DNA of 64,000 nt from Gluconacetobacter dulcium. Its GTDB lineage: Bacteria > Pseudomonadota > Alphaproteobacteria > Acetobacterales > Acetobacteraceae. Where the stretch lies: assembly GCF_014174165.1 (NCBI RefSeq), contig NZ_JABEQN010000015.1, positions 55,535 to 119,534 of the forward strand, in the 5' to 3' direction. The position numbers were made by a program, and so were the translations under genes. How positions within the stretch are numbered: the stretch's first letter is position 1; each line of letters opens with the position of its first letter. Shown here one piece after another: positions 18,421 to 26,511 of the stretch. Under the pieces are notes generated by a model, which was not told the DNA's origin, made no database searches, and saw only the letters and a list, made by a program, of their open reading frames with translations.

Positions 18421-18727
18421 GGAAGCCAGCCTCGATCAGGGCCGTCAGGGCCTCGATCGCCGCATGGGCATCCCATCCGGTGGCCATCAGCGTCACGGAT
18501 TCTCCGCGACCGGCCCCCAGCATCATCAGCCCCATGATCGAGCGCGCCGAGACCGTCTGGTCGCCACGCCGGACCTCGACATTCGCATCGAACTGTTCGG
18601 CCACCGTGACCAGCCGCGCGGCGGCGCGGGCATGCAGACCCCGGCGATTGACCATCGTCGCCGTCACGGACAGGACATCGGGGTCCTCGGGATCGAGCCC
18701 TCCGGGGGACATTTCGGCGCCGGACAT
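18407..18727 (-). CDS. ptsH: Phosphocarrier protein HPr
   Basis: A small phosphocarrier (106 aa) with an extended, acidic N terminus before the HPr fold. The EI-dependent phospho-histidine is H32 in NRRGLHARAAARLV. The regulatory serine is S63 in ARSIMGLMMLGAG, the site used by HPr kinase encoded nearby. Having both sites supports a switch between phosphorelay and kinase inputs. It overlaps ptsI by 14 bp and lies six bp downstream of the EIIA gene. Confidence 0.95.
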   Translation of the reverse strand: MSGAEMSPGGLDPEDPDVLSVTATMVNRRGLHARAAARLVTVAEQFDANVEVRRGDQTVSARSIMGLMMLGAGRGESVTLMATGWDAHAAIEALTALIEAGFHEDD

Positions 18728-18733
18728 GTGTCC

Positions 18734-19189
18734 TCAGCCGACCGACGCGGCCCGCTGCTCGCCCATCAGGCAGCTCCGGGCACCGCCCAGGCATTGCGGC
18801 GGCAGGTGGGAGGCGGTGGAGATATATTTGCGCCCGGCCCCCTCGGCGAGGTCGGCGCATTCCTCCAGCGTATGGCCGTTGCGGATCTGCGCCAGCTTGA
18901 CCAGCATCGGCACGTTGACGCCGGCCAGAACCTCGACCCGCGCGCTTTCCATCATGGAGATCGACAGGTTCGAAGGCGTGCTGCCGAACATGTCGGTCAG
19001 CAGCAGGACGCCGTCGCCCGTATCGACGCCGGCAATCACCTTTTGCAGATCCACACGACGCAGCACCGGGTCGTCCCCGGCCTCGACGTTCAGCGTTGCG
19101 AGTTGTTCCTGCGGCCCGACCACATGTTCCATCGCGCGCCTGAGTGTCTCGCCCAACGCGCCATGGGTAACGAGGACCATACCGATCAT
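18734..19189 (-). CDS. PTS EIIA component, mannose family
   Basis: A mannose-type EIIA domain protein (151 aa) that accepts phosphate from HPr on His9 (MIGMVLVTHGALGETL). Also conserved is GVLLLTDMFGSTPSNLS. No partner EIIB, EIIC or EIID is present, so it is likely the terminal regulatory acceptor of the relay. ATG 19189 was chosen because the HPr-accepting fold begins there and because the upstream rapZ stop overlaps it (ATGA). Confidence 0.92.
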   Translation of the reverse strand: MIGMVLVTHGALGETLRRAMEHVVGPQEQLATLNVEAGDDPVLRRVDLQKVIAGVDTGDGVLLLTDMFGSTPSNLSISMMESARVEVLAGVNVPMLVKLAQIRNGHTLEECADLAEGAGRKYISTASHLPPQCLGGARSCLMGEQRAASVG

Positions 19190-20241
19190 GAAGAATATCG
19201 CCCTTCCACGACGTCCGTCACAGGCTCTTTCGGCCGGCTGGCCCACCGCCAACGATATCGGCCCTGCCGCGCCAGTTCACGATGCATGACGATGACCGAC
19301 CATGCGCCCTGTCCGTCCGCCCCTGATGACGGGACATCGGATGGCGCCGCGCCAATGTCAATACGATGCGTCTTTCCTGGCCTCTCGCATGTTCCCGCGC
19401 ATTCCGCAAGACGCTCGGCCAGGGCCTCGACGATCGTGACCGAACGATGCCGGCCGCCCGAACAGCCGATGGCGATGGTGGCGTATTTCTTGCCCTCGCG
19501 CACGAAGCGGGGCAGCACCAGCCCCAGCATGCCGTCGATCTGGTCCAGGAAGCGCGGATAGTCGGGATCGGCGGCGACATATGCCGCGACCTCGGGGTCC
19601 AGGCCGGTTTGGGCCGCCAGTTCGGCGACATAATAGGGATTGCGCAGGAACCGGGCGTCGAACACCATATCGGCCTCGCGCGGCAACCCGGCGGGAAAGG
19701 CGAAGGACATCAGCGCCACCGTCAGCCCGCCGCCCTGCCGGTCGGTGCCGGGAGCGAACCGCGTTTCGATCACCTGCCGTAATTCGGGAGGCGGAAGGTC
19801 CGAGGTGTCGATCACCATGTCGGCGGCCGCCCGCAGCCGGGCGGTGAGTTCGATTTCCGCCTCGATCCCGTCCTTTACCGCGCCGCGCATCGCCAGCGGA
19901 TGGCGGCGGCGGGTGGCGGTGTAGCGGCGCAGCAGCACGCTTTCCTCGGCGGTCGCGTAGATCAGTTCGGCCTGCAGGCCCGGATTGACGCGCAGGCGCC
20001 CCAGCGCGGCCATGACCGCCGCCGCGTCGAACCCCCTGGTGCGCGAGTCCACGCCGATCGCCACCGGCTGTTCGGCACGGGTCACGATTTCGTCCAGCAT
20101 GCCCAGCGGTGGGTTGTCGATCACCTCGTATCCCAGATCTTCCAGGATGCGCAGGATCGACGATTTTCCCGCACCGGACAGGCCGGTTACCAGCAGGATG
20201 CGGCGCGGCGCCGGGGCTCCGTCGAGTAAAGAATCCGTCAC
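19186..20241 (-). CDS. rapZ: RapZ/YvcJ-family P-loop nucleotide-binding protein
   Basis: The RapZ family acts as an RNase adapter in enterics and is usually encoded with PTS genes. Walker A GLSGAGKS lies at about residues 20-27. FDARFLRNPYY and the C-terminal IGCSGGRHRSV motif are conserved. GTG 20241 was chosen because AGGA lies seven bases upstream. At 351 aa it is about 60 residues longer than the usual ~285-aa protein; the extra C-terminal tail (after about residue 290) is hydrophilic and Arg-rich. The gene lies between hprK and the EIIA gene. Confidence 0.92.
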   Translation of the reverse strand: MTDSLLDGAPAPRRILLVTGLSGAGKSSILRILEDLGYEVIDNPPLGMLDEIVTRAEQPVAIGVDSRTRGFDAAAVMAALGRLRVNPGLQAELIYATAEESVLLRRYTATRRRHPLAMRGAVKDGIEAEIELTARLRAAADMVIDTSDLPPPELRQVIETRFAPGTDRQGGGLTVALMSFAFPAGLPREADMVFDARFLRNPYYVAELAAQTGLDPEVAAYVAADPDYPRFLDQIDGMLGLVLPRFVREGKKYATIAIGCSGGRHRSVTIVEALAERLAECAGTCERPGKTHRIDIGAAPSDVPSSGADGQGAWSVIVMHRELARQGRYRWRWASRPKEPVTDVVEGRYSS

Positions 20242-20372
20242 GGGAAATCCTGGCTGAACAAGAGGCCGGACACCTTCGGGCACGGGAGCCGCCTGGAGAT
20301 CAGGCGGGGCTCACGACACCGTCCCCCACGCATGGGATACTGAAAGGGCCGACTTGGGAAGCGGCATAGGGA

Positions 20373-20825
20373 TTACAATTGCTCGAAGGTTAAAATCTTG
20401 CAACGACCGGCGAGCCCGTCAAGGGCCAGGTTGATCCGCGCCACGGCCGACGACAATGCCGGGTCCAGCCGGATTTCCGGCAGGCCGGTCACAGGATCGT
20501 GCAGCGATGCGGGCAACCGGTCGGGCCGTTCCTCCGGCCTGACCAGCCTGACGACCAGGACCGCCTGGGCCTCGGCCACGAACGGCAGGCGGGCGATCCC
20601 CATGCCCCGGACCTCGATCAGCCCGGCCAGGGCCGGCGGTGCCGAGACCCGGTGGCCGTCGAGAACCACGCGATCGTCGGCGACCAGATCGTAGCCGACA
20701 TCGACCAGCCGCAGCAGCAGGTCCGACTTGCCGATGCCCGATGGCCCCAGCAGCAGCACCCCCTGCCCGCCGCGCGCCGCGCAACTCGCATGGACCTGAA
20801 CCTTTGGTGAGCGTAATTGTTCCAT
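20373..20825 (-). CDS. hprK: HPr kinase/phosphorylase, short alphaproteobacterial form
   Basis: Phosphorylates and dephosphorylates the regulatory serine of HPr. This is only the C-terminal kinase domain (150 aa), as usual in alphaproteobacteria. Walker A is GPSGIGKS at 27-34, and the HprK signature IEVRGMGI is at about 70-77. ATG 20825 gives MEQLRSPKVQVHASC; the frame runs open to 20975, but that part crosses the intergenic region shared with the divergent RidA gene. First gene of the hprK-rapZ-EIIA-ptsH-ptsI cluster. Confidence 0.93.
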   Translation of the reverse strand: MEQLRSPKVQVHASCAARGGQGVLLLGPSGIGKSDLLLRLVDVGYDLVADDRVVLDGHRVSAPPALAGLIEVRGMGIARLPFVAEAQAVLVVRLVRPEERPDRLPASLHDPVTGLPEIRLDPALSSAVARINLALDGLAGRCKILTFEQL

Positions 20826-20919
20826 GTCCGTTAAAATGACCCCTGAGGGTTGAAATTCATTGTGAACTGAATATGACGATTTCGTTATTTTATGTCCGGG
20901 TTGGGAGATTACGCACGGT

Positions 20920-21243
20920 ATGACGGACCAGGAGATCCATGTGCGGCACCTGACCGGAATCGATCCACGCAGCACGGGAAACCCGCCCGGCCTGAAGGAC
21001 CAGTGCCGCGTGGCGCTGGACCGTGGCGCCCAGGCCCTGGCACGCGATGGCTACCGGTTGCAGGACGTGACACGCATTATCTTCCTGATGCGTGACACGG
21101 ACGATTTCCCGTCCTGCTTTCCGCTTCTGCGCGATGCCTTCGGCGCCGGACGGCCTGGCACCACCTTGCGTCTGGTGCCGGGATTCGACGATCCCGCGAC
21201 CCTGATCGAGATCGAACTTGTGGTTGGTCCCTCGCATTTTTGA
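20920..21243 (+). CDS. RidA/YjgF/YER057c-family protein
   Basis: A small (107 aa) trimeric-fold protein of the Rid family; canonical RidA deaminates reactive enamine/imine intermediates. Family features are the DRGAQALARDGYRLQDVTRI helix, the IFLMRD strand and the C-terminal IEIELVV strand. The canonical catalytic arginine region is not clearly aligned, so it may be a non-RidA subgroup. It is divergent from hprK with a 94-bp gap and converges with the UPF0262 gene. Confidence 0.8.
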   Translation: MTDQEIHVRHLTGIDPRSTGNPPGLKDQCRVALDRGAQALARDGYRLQDVTRIIFLMRDTDDFPSCFPLLRDAFGAGRPGTTLRLVPGFDDPATLIEIELVVGPSHF

Positions 21244-21255
21244 GGGCCTGCCGGG

Positions 21256-21293
21256 AAAAACGCGCCGGTGAAGAGGCTCCCGATCGTGGCGCG
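21256..21293 (-). terminator. Rho-independent terminator of the UPF0262 gene (minus strand)
   Basis: Minus-strand hairpin with CGCGCC/GGCGCG arms at 21288-21293 and 21261-21266, followed by five T residues (A-run at 21256-21260 on plus). It lies 22 bp past the UPF0262 stop. The loop is long (21 bases). Confidence 0.5.
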
Positions 21294-21314
21294 CGTTTCA
21301 GGCGGTGAATCGTG

Positions 21315-21827
21315 TCAGCGTCGCTGCTGGAGGATGCTGGCCAGCGTGAACAGGCGGCGGGCGGTTTCGTCATCCATGTCGATCTTGCCACGCAGACGTT
21401 CGACCATCAGTGCCGCGCCGTCATTATGCAGACCTCGCCGGCCCATATCGATCGCCCGGACGCGCATCGTGTTTCCCTCGCTTACCGCTTCGTCGAAACT
21501 GTCGACCAGCAGGACGTAATCCTTGATCAGGCGGCGGAACGGGGTCAGCGAGATCCGATAGATGCGCAGCGGCTTGTCCTGCGCGTCGCGCACGTCGAAA
21601 ACCAGTCCGTTGGTCTGAACCGACAGATGCAGGATGAACGGCCCGATCAGCCCCTCGGGCAGGAAGCGGGCTGTCTGTTGCAGGTCGGCGATCGCCTGGT
21701 TGACATCGTTCTGCCGCGCCCGGCTGGTTGTGAGCGCGTTCTCGACATCTTCAAGGACGACACGCGCCAGTACCGTGGGGCTGGTCGGCCCACCACCATG
21801 CGATGGGTTGTCGGGTAATGGATGCAC
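21315..21827 (-). CDS. UPF0262 family protein
   Basis: A conserved alphaproteobacterial protein of unknown function (170 aa). The family core is easy to see: LTPFRRLIKDYVLLVDSF, RAIDMGRRGLHNDGAALM and IDMDDETARRLFTLASIL. It is soluble with no signal peptide. GTG 21827 was chosen because a purine-rich AAGGGGGG precedes it, giving MHPLPDNPSHGG; the frame extends to 21872. Convergent with the RidA gene. Confidence 0.88.
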   Translation of the reverse strand: MHPLPDNPSHGGGPTSPTVLARVVLEDVENALTTSRARQNDVNQAIADLQQTARFLPEGLIGPFILHLSVQTNGLVFDVRDAQDKPLRIYRISLTPFRRLIKDYVLLVDSFDEAVSEGNTMRVRAIDMGRRGLHNDGAALMVERLRGKIDMDDETARRLFTLASILQQRR

Positions 21828-21973
21828 TGACCCCCCTTTCCTGCCCCGGCTGGCTCCCGCAGCGGGAGCCAAGGTCGGCGACCATATTACACGTCATGCG
21901 CGACGCGCACATGAGGGACCGGAAGACAATGCTCCTGCCGAGCGATCGCCTCCGGTGCATATCGGTTCAGATT

Positions 21974-22720
21974 TCAATCACAGGTCAGTGAAAGCGAGCC
22001 CAGATGGGCGAACGTGACAGCGACCCGTGTCCCTGGTTCGACGAAAAGGGTGCCGGATCGCGATCCCGTCGTGACGATGGTGCCGGCGGCCAAGCCTCCA
22101 GCGTAGCGGGCGGCGTGCGACGCCAGCCATACCAGCAGGCGGATCGGATCGCCCGCCGCACTGCCTCCGACGTGATCGACAGCCACGCGACCGTCGATCG
22201 AGAGAGTTACCCGCTCTTCCATCGGCACCAGGGCGCGCCAGTCCGATATGCCCGGCCCCACGAACAGGGCCCCATGGCTCTGCTGATCGGCCAGATGATC
22301 GAATACCGGCTGGCTGCCCGGCGTGACGAAACGGGTGTCGATGATTTCGATGGCGGGATGCGCGGATTCGATCGCGTCACAGACTTCCTGGGTCGTATAG
22401 GGCACGTCGCGCGGCGGCAGGGCGCGGCCGAAACGATAGGCGATTTCGGCTTCCACCCCGATCAGGCGGCACAGGCCGCGCGGCAGGGTATTCGCCGTAT
22501 CGAACAAGGTCGAAACGGCGATCGGCGCGGCGGCCGGTTCGGACTCCGGCGTGTCGGCCCCGACCTTCCAGCCGGCGATCCTGCCCCCCAGCGCCCGCAG
22601 CGTCGCGTGCTGGATGCGATAGGCTTCATCCGCCGACGCGACATGATAGCCGCCGGGAAGGCATTCCAGAGGAGATGCCCCGGCCCGGACCCGAAGGAAG
22701 GCTTCATCGACCGACACCAT
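21974..22720 (-). CDS. 2-keto-4-pentenoate hydratase/FAH-family enzyme
   Basis: A 248-residue member of the MhpD/fumarylacetoacetase superfamily, metal-dependent hydratases or decarboxylases acting on 2-oxo acids. Recognisable parts are AYRIQHATLRALGGRIAGWK (hydratase N terminus), IGVEAEIAYRFGRALP with the metal-binding Glu pair, HPAIEIIDTRF and the C-terminal VTTGSRSGTLFVEPG. No aromatic-degradation genes are nearby, so the substrate is unknown. ATG 22720 was preferred over an adjacent GTG. Confidence 0.85.
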   Translation of the reverse strand: MVSVDEAFLRVRAGASPLECLPGGYHVASADEAYRIQHATLRALGGRIAGWKVGADTPESEPAAAPIAVSTLFDTANTLPRGLCRLIGVEAEIAYRFGRALPPRDVPYTTQEVCDAIESAHPAIEIIDTRFVTPGSQPVFDHLADQQSHGALFVGPGISDWRALVPMEERVTLSIDGRVAVDHVGGSAAGDPIRLLVWLASHAARYAGGLAAGTIVTTGSRSGTLFVEPGTRVAVTFAHLGSLSLTCD

Positions 22721-22775
22721 CACGCGCGCCCTGCCCGGAGTCTGCGACCGGCCTCCGGATGGCGATCGTGGCCGG

Positions 22776-23207
22776 TCACAGCAAGGACTGCGACCGGCTG
22801 AGCACCATGTTGCAGACTTTCTGCGTCATCTGCTGCTTGAGGCCCTGCCCGACCGATGCGAGCGAGAAGGTCTTGCCGTTGCCGGTATCCAGCAGACCGC
22901 GCTGGCCTGCCTGATAGGCGCTGTCGCCCTGACCGCTGATCCCTGCCTTCTGACCGAGGGCATTCATGACCGGCGACGCGGTGCTGGCGCCGAGGAAATT
23001 GTTCTGCACGCAATAGCCCAGAAGCCCGACCAGATTGCTGGACCCGGCGGAGGAGACGGACGGGAGGCCCATCGACCCCATCATGCCCTGCCCCATGTCC
23101 GACATGCCGGGCATCGAGGGCATCTGGGCGTGCGCCACGCGTGCGCCGGAAAGCGACGCAGCCGCCACGACGGCCGCGAATGACAAGGCAACGAAATGAC
23201 GGCTCAT
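22776..23207 (-). CDS. DUF2501 family exported protein
   Basis: A periplasmic protein of unknown role related to E. coli YjjA. A signal peptide (HFVALSFAAVVAAASLSGARVAHA) is followed by a Met- and Gly-rich stretch (MPSMPGMSDMGQGMMGSMG). The family core is LVGLLGYCVQNNFLG and the C-terminal LKQQMTQKVCNMVLSRSQSLL, with two conserved cysteines. ATG 23207 is supported by AAGGAT seven bases upstream. Confidence 0.85.
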   Translation of the reverse strand: MSRHFVALSFAAVVAAASLSGARVAHAQMPSMPGMSDMGQGMMGSMGLPSVSSAGSSNLVGLLGYCVQNNFLGASTASPVMNALGQKAGISGQGDSAYQAGQRGLLDTGNGKTFSLASVGQGLKQQMTQKVCNMVLSRSQSLL

Positions 23208-23309
23208 GCACCACATCCTTTTTTTTGGCTCTTGCCGAGCATAACCTGACGATGTGGCCAGAATATGAATGACGTTGCCCTGGCAGGCGAACAAAATCCG
23301 AGGGTTCGG

Positions 23310-23672
23310 TCAGAATCCCGAATTGAACGCCACCGAATAGTAGAGCTGCCGGACCAACGGCGTGAGCAGGTACTGAATCAGCAGCAGCAGCACCAGCGGG
23401 CTGAAATCCATATTGCCCGTGGCAGGCAGGATACTGCGGATCGGCCGCAATGCCGGCTCGGTCAACCGATTGAGGAAGCGGCCGATCGACCAGACCATCT
23501 GACTGCGCGTATCCAGGACGCCAAACGCGTACAAAAAGCTGAACACGCAGGAAATGATGACCACCCATGTATAGAGCCTGATGATATTGAGCAGCAGACT
23601 GAAAATAAGCGTGAGCAACGTGATGATCCCTGCGTTGACGGGCGATAACTCTATCGAAGCCAACCGGAGCAT
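23310..23672 (-). CDS. YggT family membrane protein
   Basis: A 120-residue integral membrane protein with two YggT-type halves. Hydrophobic segments lie at about 12-32, 36-55 and 90-112, with the family sequence FLNRLTEPALRPIRSILP between them. Function is not established; relatives are linked to cell division and osmotic tolerance. ATG 23672 is likely; an upstream ATG at 23705 is possible but adds a non-conserved stretch. Confidence 0.85.
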   Translation of the reverse strand: MLRLASIELSPVNAGIITLLTLIFSLLLNIIRLYTWVVIISCVFSFLYAFGVLDTRSQMVWSIGRFLNRLTEPALRPIRSILPATGNMDFSPLVLLLLIQYLLTPLVRQLYYSVAFNSGF

Positions 23673-23744
23673 ACAACACCGGGCGGCACCAATCGCGCTT
23701 GACAAACATCCTGCACCCGCTATTTATCCACCCCGTCAGGCAGT

Positions 23745-23820
23745 GGGGCTGTAGCTCAGTTGGGAGAGCGCCTCGTTCGCAATGAGGAGGTCAGGGGTTC
23801 GATTCCCCTCAGCTCCACCA
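23745..23820 (+). tRNA. tRNA-Ala (anticodon CGC)
   Basis: A full 76-base cloverleaf with encoded CCA. The acceptor is GGGGCTG/CAGCTCC with one G-U pair, the D arm is GCTC...GAGC, and the anticodon stem is CCTCG/TGAGG with loop TTCGCAA, anticodon CGC. The T arm has TTCGATT. It reads GCG codons. Confidence 0.96.
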
Positions 23821-24190
23821 CTTGCCTTGATAAGATCCTGTTTTTCCATACGAAAATATGTAGATGTAAACCGACTCATTGGTCGGTTGTCCGTCGTGTT
23901 GCGTTCAGCGCCGTCGTTCGGCTCCGGTAGAATGCAAAGCGGGTCTTTCAGCACAATCCATGCATTCATGATCGCGGGCGTCCTGGTTGAGATCCACGCC
24001 ATGGACCGACGCTGCCAGGCGCACTCGCGCCTTTTTTATCGCGGCAATGATAGCGCCCGCATCATGACCTTAATGCAGTATCTTTCCACCGGAAAAGAAC
24101 CGGAAGGCTGCTTATTCGTTGCAGGATACCATGGTCTGCGGGAGTATTGAGAGCCCCGTCACACCTTTGGTAAAACAGAATTTGGATGAC
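23821..24190. other. Gap downstream of tRNA-Ala with no assignable gene
   Basis: About 370 bases of lower-GC sequence. ORFs here overlap the tRNA and look spurious. A perfect AACCGAC/GTCGGTT hairpin (23869-23888) is the only structure seen; it lacks a T-run. I looked for a repeat of the tRNA 3' end as an integration mark and saw none. Confidence 0.4.
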
Positions 24191-24415
24191 ATGAAAAAAA
24201 TCATGACCGTGGCGGCGATACTGGTCTTGTCGGGATGTGCGGCGACCGAGAAACCTCGGCAACTCGGCATGGCCAACCCTGCTTCGACCTACTGCGTGAA
24301 GCAGGGGGGCACGCTGGAGATCAGAACGGAACCCGGCGGGCAGGTCGGCTACTGCCATCTTCCCGACGGCCGCGTCGTCGAGGAATGGACGTTGTTCCGC
24401 AGCGCACGGCGCTGA
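24191..24415 (+). CDS. DUF333 lipoprotein
   Basis: A 74-residue lipoprotein. The signal peptide ends in a lipobox (ILVLSGC, modified Cys near residue 16). The mature part is a single DUF333 domain: MANPASTYCVKQGGTLEIR then GYCHLPDGRVVEEWTLFR. Such proteins are often annotated hemolysin-like without evidence; its role is unknown. ATG 24191 (MKKIMTVAA) is chosen over the upstream frame from 24119. It converges with the SRAP peptidase gene. Confidence 0.87.
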   Translation: MKKIMTVAAILVLSGCAATEKPRQLGMANPASTYCVKQGGTLEIRTEPGGQVGYCHLPDGRVVEEWTLFRSARR

Positions 24416-24456
24416 GAAAAGACTCTTGTGGAAACGTTTTTTAAAATCACAAGATT

Positions 24457-25137
24457 TCATTTTTCTTCAGGGAAGATTCCACCTTCAACGGGAGCCAGAA
24501 GATCTGGCCCGTCGTGTCCCACCTTGTTGATCCGTGTTCCGACGCGCCATGCCTGCAACATGTCGACCGGCGCCGGGACCAGTAATCGTTCCGCGATCGC
24601 GGGTGGGGCATCGAACCACGCATCGCGATCCTGATCCGCGATGATGACCGGCATTCGGTCATGGATGGAACGGGTCGCCGCGCTGGCCTGCGTGGTCACG
24701 ATGGCGAAACTGCGCAGGATATCGCCCTCATATTCCCAGGATTCCCAGATTGCCGCCAGTGCCAGCGGCTTGCCGTCGCGCCGGGCGAATGCCCAGGGTT
24801 GCCGGGGCGGCAGGCCGGACTGCCATTCGTAATAAGCCGTTGCCGGCACCAGGCAGCGGCGCGAGCGAAAAGCGGCGCGGAACATGCCCGAGGTGGCGAC
24901 GGTTTCCGCCCTGGCGTTGATCGGCTGGCGGCCCATATCGTGCGCCCAGTTGGGGACCAGCCCCCATAACAGCAGATCCAGCCGGAGATCATGACTGACC
25001 GGGTGACGGCGCACCACCGCCACGGGTTGGCGCGGCGCGATATTCCACGAAGGCAGCCAGTCGGGCGCGGGGCCGGCGAGATGGAAAGCCTGCCGCATCC
25101 GCTCCAGCGATAGCGCGTTGGCGAAACGCCCGCACAT
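24457..25137 (-). CDS. yedK: SOS response-associated peptidase (SRAP/HMCES family)
   Basis: Protects abasic sites in single-stranded DNA by a covalent thiazolidine link. All key residues are present: Cys2 (MCGRFA), the Asn in PINARAET, Glu in YYEW and His in IHDRMPVI. Length is 226 aa, normal. It directly follows the aldose-epimerase gene (3-bp gap), an arrangement suggesting co-transcription without obvious functional link. Confidence 0.95.
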   Translation of the reverse strand: MCGRFANALSLERMRQAFHLAGPAPDWLPSWNIAPRQPVAVVRRHPVSHDLRLDLLLWGLVPNWAHDMGRQPINARAETVATSGMFRAAFRSRRCLVPATAYYEWQSGLPPRQPWAFARRDGKPLALAAIWESWEYEGDILRSFAIVTTQASAATRSIHDRMPVIIADQDRDAWFDAPPAIAERLLVPAPVDMLQAWRVGTRINKVGHDGPDLLAPVEGGIFPEEK

Positions 25138-25140
25138 CGT

Positions 25141-26025
25141 TCAGGCGGGTGCGGATTTCGGGTCGACGGTGACCGACCACGATCCATGCCATTCCTCGCC
25201 CGGCCCGATATGCAGAAGGCCCGGCTTGTTGGTAAAGTCGCCTGAAAATCCTTGAGGTGTTGAAAAACCATGCCAGGGTTCGATGCACAGGAAATCGGCC
25301 CCCGGCTTTGTCCATAATCCCAGTTCGCGGAAGCCTTCCCAGGCGAGTGTTACGCCGGTTCCGTCCGGAGCCTGGAAACTGACGCTGCAGCTGGCCGGAG
25401 CATCCATGATGATGGCATCGTCGATGAACAGATCATCGGATAAAGCCAGCGTCCGCCCGACGATCGGTGTGGGAAAGGACGTGGGCTGAAGCAGCCCGCC
25501 GGCGATCCGCCGGATCGGCGCGGGTTCGGGCCGTTCGAATGTCAGCACATGATCCTGCTTCGCCGTGCCCGGCCGCTGCGGCCAGACAAAGGCCGGGTGC
25601 GCGCCCAGTGAGGCCGGCAGGGTCCGCATCGGGTCGGGATTATACAGGCGATAGCGCACATGCAGCGTATCGCCCTCGGCCTGATAATCGAGCGTCAGCA
25701 CGAAGCGGAACGGAAAAATCATGCGGGTGTCAGCATCATCGGTCAGGACCAATGTGCATCCGTCGACGCGGCGCTCCTGCCAGGTGAAGGCCCGGTCGCG
25801 CGCGAAACCGTGCTGGGTGATGTGATAAGGCCGGCCGTCGATCCAGGCCGTGTCGTCCGGCAGGCGGCCGACGATGGGAAACAGCACCGGCGAGCGCCGC
25901 GGCCAGGCCGGCAGGCCCGACCACAGACGCTCCTGCCCTGCCCCGTCGGCCAGCGACTGCAATTCGGCGCCCTGTCCGGCAACGCGGGTTGTGATCCGAC
26001 CCGAACTGAAGACATGATCCGTCAT
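25141..26025 (-). CDS. Aldose 1-epimerase family protein
   Basis: A galactose-mutarotase-like beta-sandwich enzyme (294 aa) that interconverts alpha and beta hexoses. Conserved parts are the histidine in ITQHGFARD, SLGAHPAFVWP with the catalytic His, and the glutamate in LCIEPWHGFS. It resembles the LacX/YihR subgroup rather than GalM proper. Cytoplasmic, no signal peptide. Its stop lies 3 bp from the yedK start. Confidence 0.9.
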   Translation of the reverse strand: MTDHVFSSGRITTRVAGQGAELQSLADGAGQERLWSGLPAWPRRSPVLFPIVGRLPDDTAWIDGRPYHITQHGFARDRAFTWQERRVDGCTLVLTDDADTRMIFPFRFVLTLDYQAEGDTLHVRYRLYNPDPMRTLPASLGAHPAFVWPQRPGTAKQDHVLTFERPEPAPIRRIAGGLLQPTSFPTPIVGRTLALSDDLFIDDAIIMDAPASCSVSFQAPDGTGVTLAWEGFRELGLWTKPGADFLCIEPWHGFSTPQGFSGDFTNKPGLLHIGPGEEWHGSWSVTVDPKSAPA

Positions 26026-26061
26026 CGCATTTTCTCCGTGTGCAGGCCCGCATGTTTCCGA

Positions 26062-26511
26062 TCAGAACGGGCGGACAATCACCATGATCACCACGACAGC
26101 CATCAGAATGGTCGGAATTTCATTTGCCGCGCGATAGAAATTTTCCGGCCGCGTGTTTCTGTCCTCGGCGAAGGTCCGCCGCCAGCCCGCGCATGCGCCG
26201 TGAAAGCCGGCCAGACCCAGCACCGAGACAATCTTGAGATACCACCAGCCGGCGTGCCAATCGACCGTGCCGGGTGTGAGCGCCAGCAGGGTGCCGAACA
26301 GAAAAGTGCTGATCATGGCTGGGTTCATGATCTGGCGCAGCAATTTACGTTCCATCACCTTGAAACGTTCGCTTTCGGCGGAACCGGGCTGGGCCTGGCA
26401 GTGATAGACGAACAGGCGCGGCAGGTAGAACATGCCCGACATCCACGCGATCAGCGACATCACATGCAGGGCCTTGAACCATGCCAGCCAGGGCAGGAGA
26501 CCAAAGATCAA
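26062..26511 (-). CDS. hemJ: Protoporphyrinogen IX oxidase HemJ (TTG start)
   Basis: A membrane heme-synthesis enzyme that oxidises protoporphyrinogen IX to protoporphyrin IX. The four-helix family is clear: WFKALHVMSLIAWMSGMFYL, then PRLFVYH, then RKLLRQIMNPAM and a C-terminal RAANEIPTILMAVVVIMVIV. The conserved His16 and the lysine in RKLLRQ are kept. Length 149 aa. The TTG at 26511 overlaps the HAD-gene stop as TTGA, and GGAGG lies seven bases upstream, so translation is coupled. Third gene of hemE-HAD-hemJ. Confidence 0.94.
   Translation of the reverse strand: MIFGLLPWLAWFKALHVMSLIAWMSGMFYLPRLFVYHCQAQPGSAESERFKVMERKLLRQIMNPAMISTFLFGTLLALTPGTVDWHAGWWYLKIVSVLGLAGFHGACAGWRRTFAEDRNTRPENFYRAANEIPTILMAVVVIMVIVRPF

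Noticed and set aside
23736..24150. ORFs on both strands covering the tRNA-Ala gene
   Set aside because: They read through the tRNA cloverleaf and are not protein-like; tRNA call is unambiguous.
24416..24456. TCTTGTG/CACAAGA hairpin between convergent genes as a terminator
   Set aside because: Long AT-rich loop and no proper U-run; too weak to list as a terminator.
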